Part shown: positions 6,084 through 6,262 of the stretch, piece after piece
Numbering within the stretch: position 1 is the stretch's first letter
Layout: each line of letters begins with the position of its first letter
NCBI GenBank assembly: GCA_039024295.1
Contig: JBCDIQ010000344.1
Location: 1-6,262 of the forward strand
Source: JBCDIQ01 sp039024295
GTDB lineage: Bacteria > Bacteroidota > Bacteroidia > J057
Reading direction: 5' to 3'
DNA: 6,262 nt
Made by a program: the position numbers and the translations under genes
The notes under the pieces: model-generated
What the model saw: the letters and a program-made list of their open reading frames with translations, nothing else
Databases searched by the model: none
What the model was told of the DNA's origin: nothing

Positions 6084-6101
6084 CATGTATATACAAACAT
6101 G
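6084..6101. repeat. Operator-like palindrome upstream of the receptor
   Basis: The perfect 10-base palindrome TGTATATACA (6086-6095) sits inside a looser repeat, CATGT (6084-6088) and ACATG (6097-6101). Dyads of this size are typical of dimeric repressor sites, but an AT-rich 10-mer palindrome may arise by chance. It lies about 160 bases upstream of the receptor ATG. Confidence 0.25.
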
Positions 6102-6262
6102 CTGATGGGCTTTTTCGATAAAAAAAATGCTATATTTTCATCAATTTCTTACCTTCTTTTTGTAAGATTTATTTCTTGGGAGATCGTATTATTGAAGTAG
6201 TTTTTTCTCAAAATAAAATAAGTGGATACCTGAGAGTTCCTGTACATTCCGGAGGATGCTAA

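Larger units (their letters stand above)
5928..6262. other. Noncoding region upstream of the TonB receptor gene
   Basis: These 335 bases hold no convincing gene on either strand. The right part (about 6110-6225) is AT-rich with runs of A and T. The receptor-proximal part contains several inverted repeats: TGCG/CGCA at 5958-5969, GGTTGCAT/ATGCAGCC at 5975-5995, and TGTATATACA at 6086-6095. It most likely carries the receptor promoter and leader. The sequence immediately before the ATG (AATTTCACCAT) has no Shine-Dalgarno motif. The window ends before any gene further right can be identified. Confidence 0.6.

Noticed and set aside
6176..6262. Short plus-strand frame with a TTG start ending in TAA at the window edge (28 codons)
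   Set aside because: The translation (MGDRIIEVV..., ending in VHSGGC) reads protein-like, but it has no ATG, no family match that I recognise and a length easily reached by chance in AT-rich DNA.
1..6262. Mobile element, phage, defence or toxin-antitoxin system
   Set aside because: No transposase, integrase, terminal inverted repeats, target-site duplications, nuclease or small paired genes were found on either strand.

Overview
The window looks like chromosomal DNA from a Bacteroidota bacterium, probably a Cytophagia- or Saprospiria-like environmental lineage. Four things point there: a secreted hydrolase ending in a type IX secretion (T9SS) sorting domain, a carboxypeptidase-regulatory-domain TonB-dependent receptor, a BatA-type von Willebrand A membrane protein, and the absence of Shine-Dalgarno sequences before the genes. 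The exact genus cannot be read from the sequence.

Layout. At the left edge a plus-strand gene (2-1228), whose 5' end is cut off by the window, encodes an exported alpha/beta-hydrolase esterase with a C-terminal T9SS sorting domain. It converges on four minus-strand genes. Read in their direction of transcription (right to left) these are: a 787-residue TonB-dependent outer-membrane receptor (5927-3564), a YciH/SUI1-type translation factor (3330-2995), a BatA-like VWA membrane protein (2944-1955) and a small lipocalin-like lipoprotein (1844-1281). A strong hairpin/T-tract terminator sits at the convergence point and serves the lipoprotein gene. A second probable terminator follows the receptor gene. 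About 335 bases upstream of the receptor (5928-6262) hold no convincing gene and probably contain its regulatory region.

How the genes relate. yciH and batA are 50 bases apart and may share a transcript. The receptor and the lipoprotein appear to be separate units, each bounded by a terminator and/or a promoter-like sequence. Three of the five products are envelope or secreted proteins, but nothing in the sequence ties them into one pathway. There is no SusD partner next to the receptor, and no MoxR, DUF58 or BatB gene next to batA.

I saw no phage, transposon, CRISPR, toxin-antitoxin or defence module, and no clear sign of a new multi-gene system. The points most worth checking are the isolated batA gene with a non-ATG start, the palindrome-rich spacer at 3331-3563 that could be a dispersed element, the aspartate run after the lipoprotein cysteine, and the inverted repeats upstream of the receptor.
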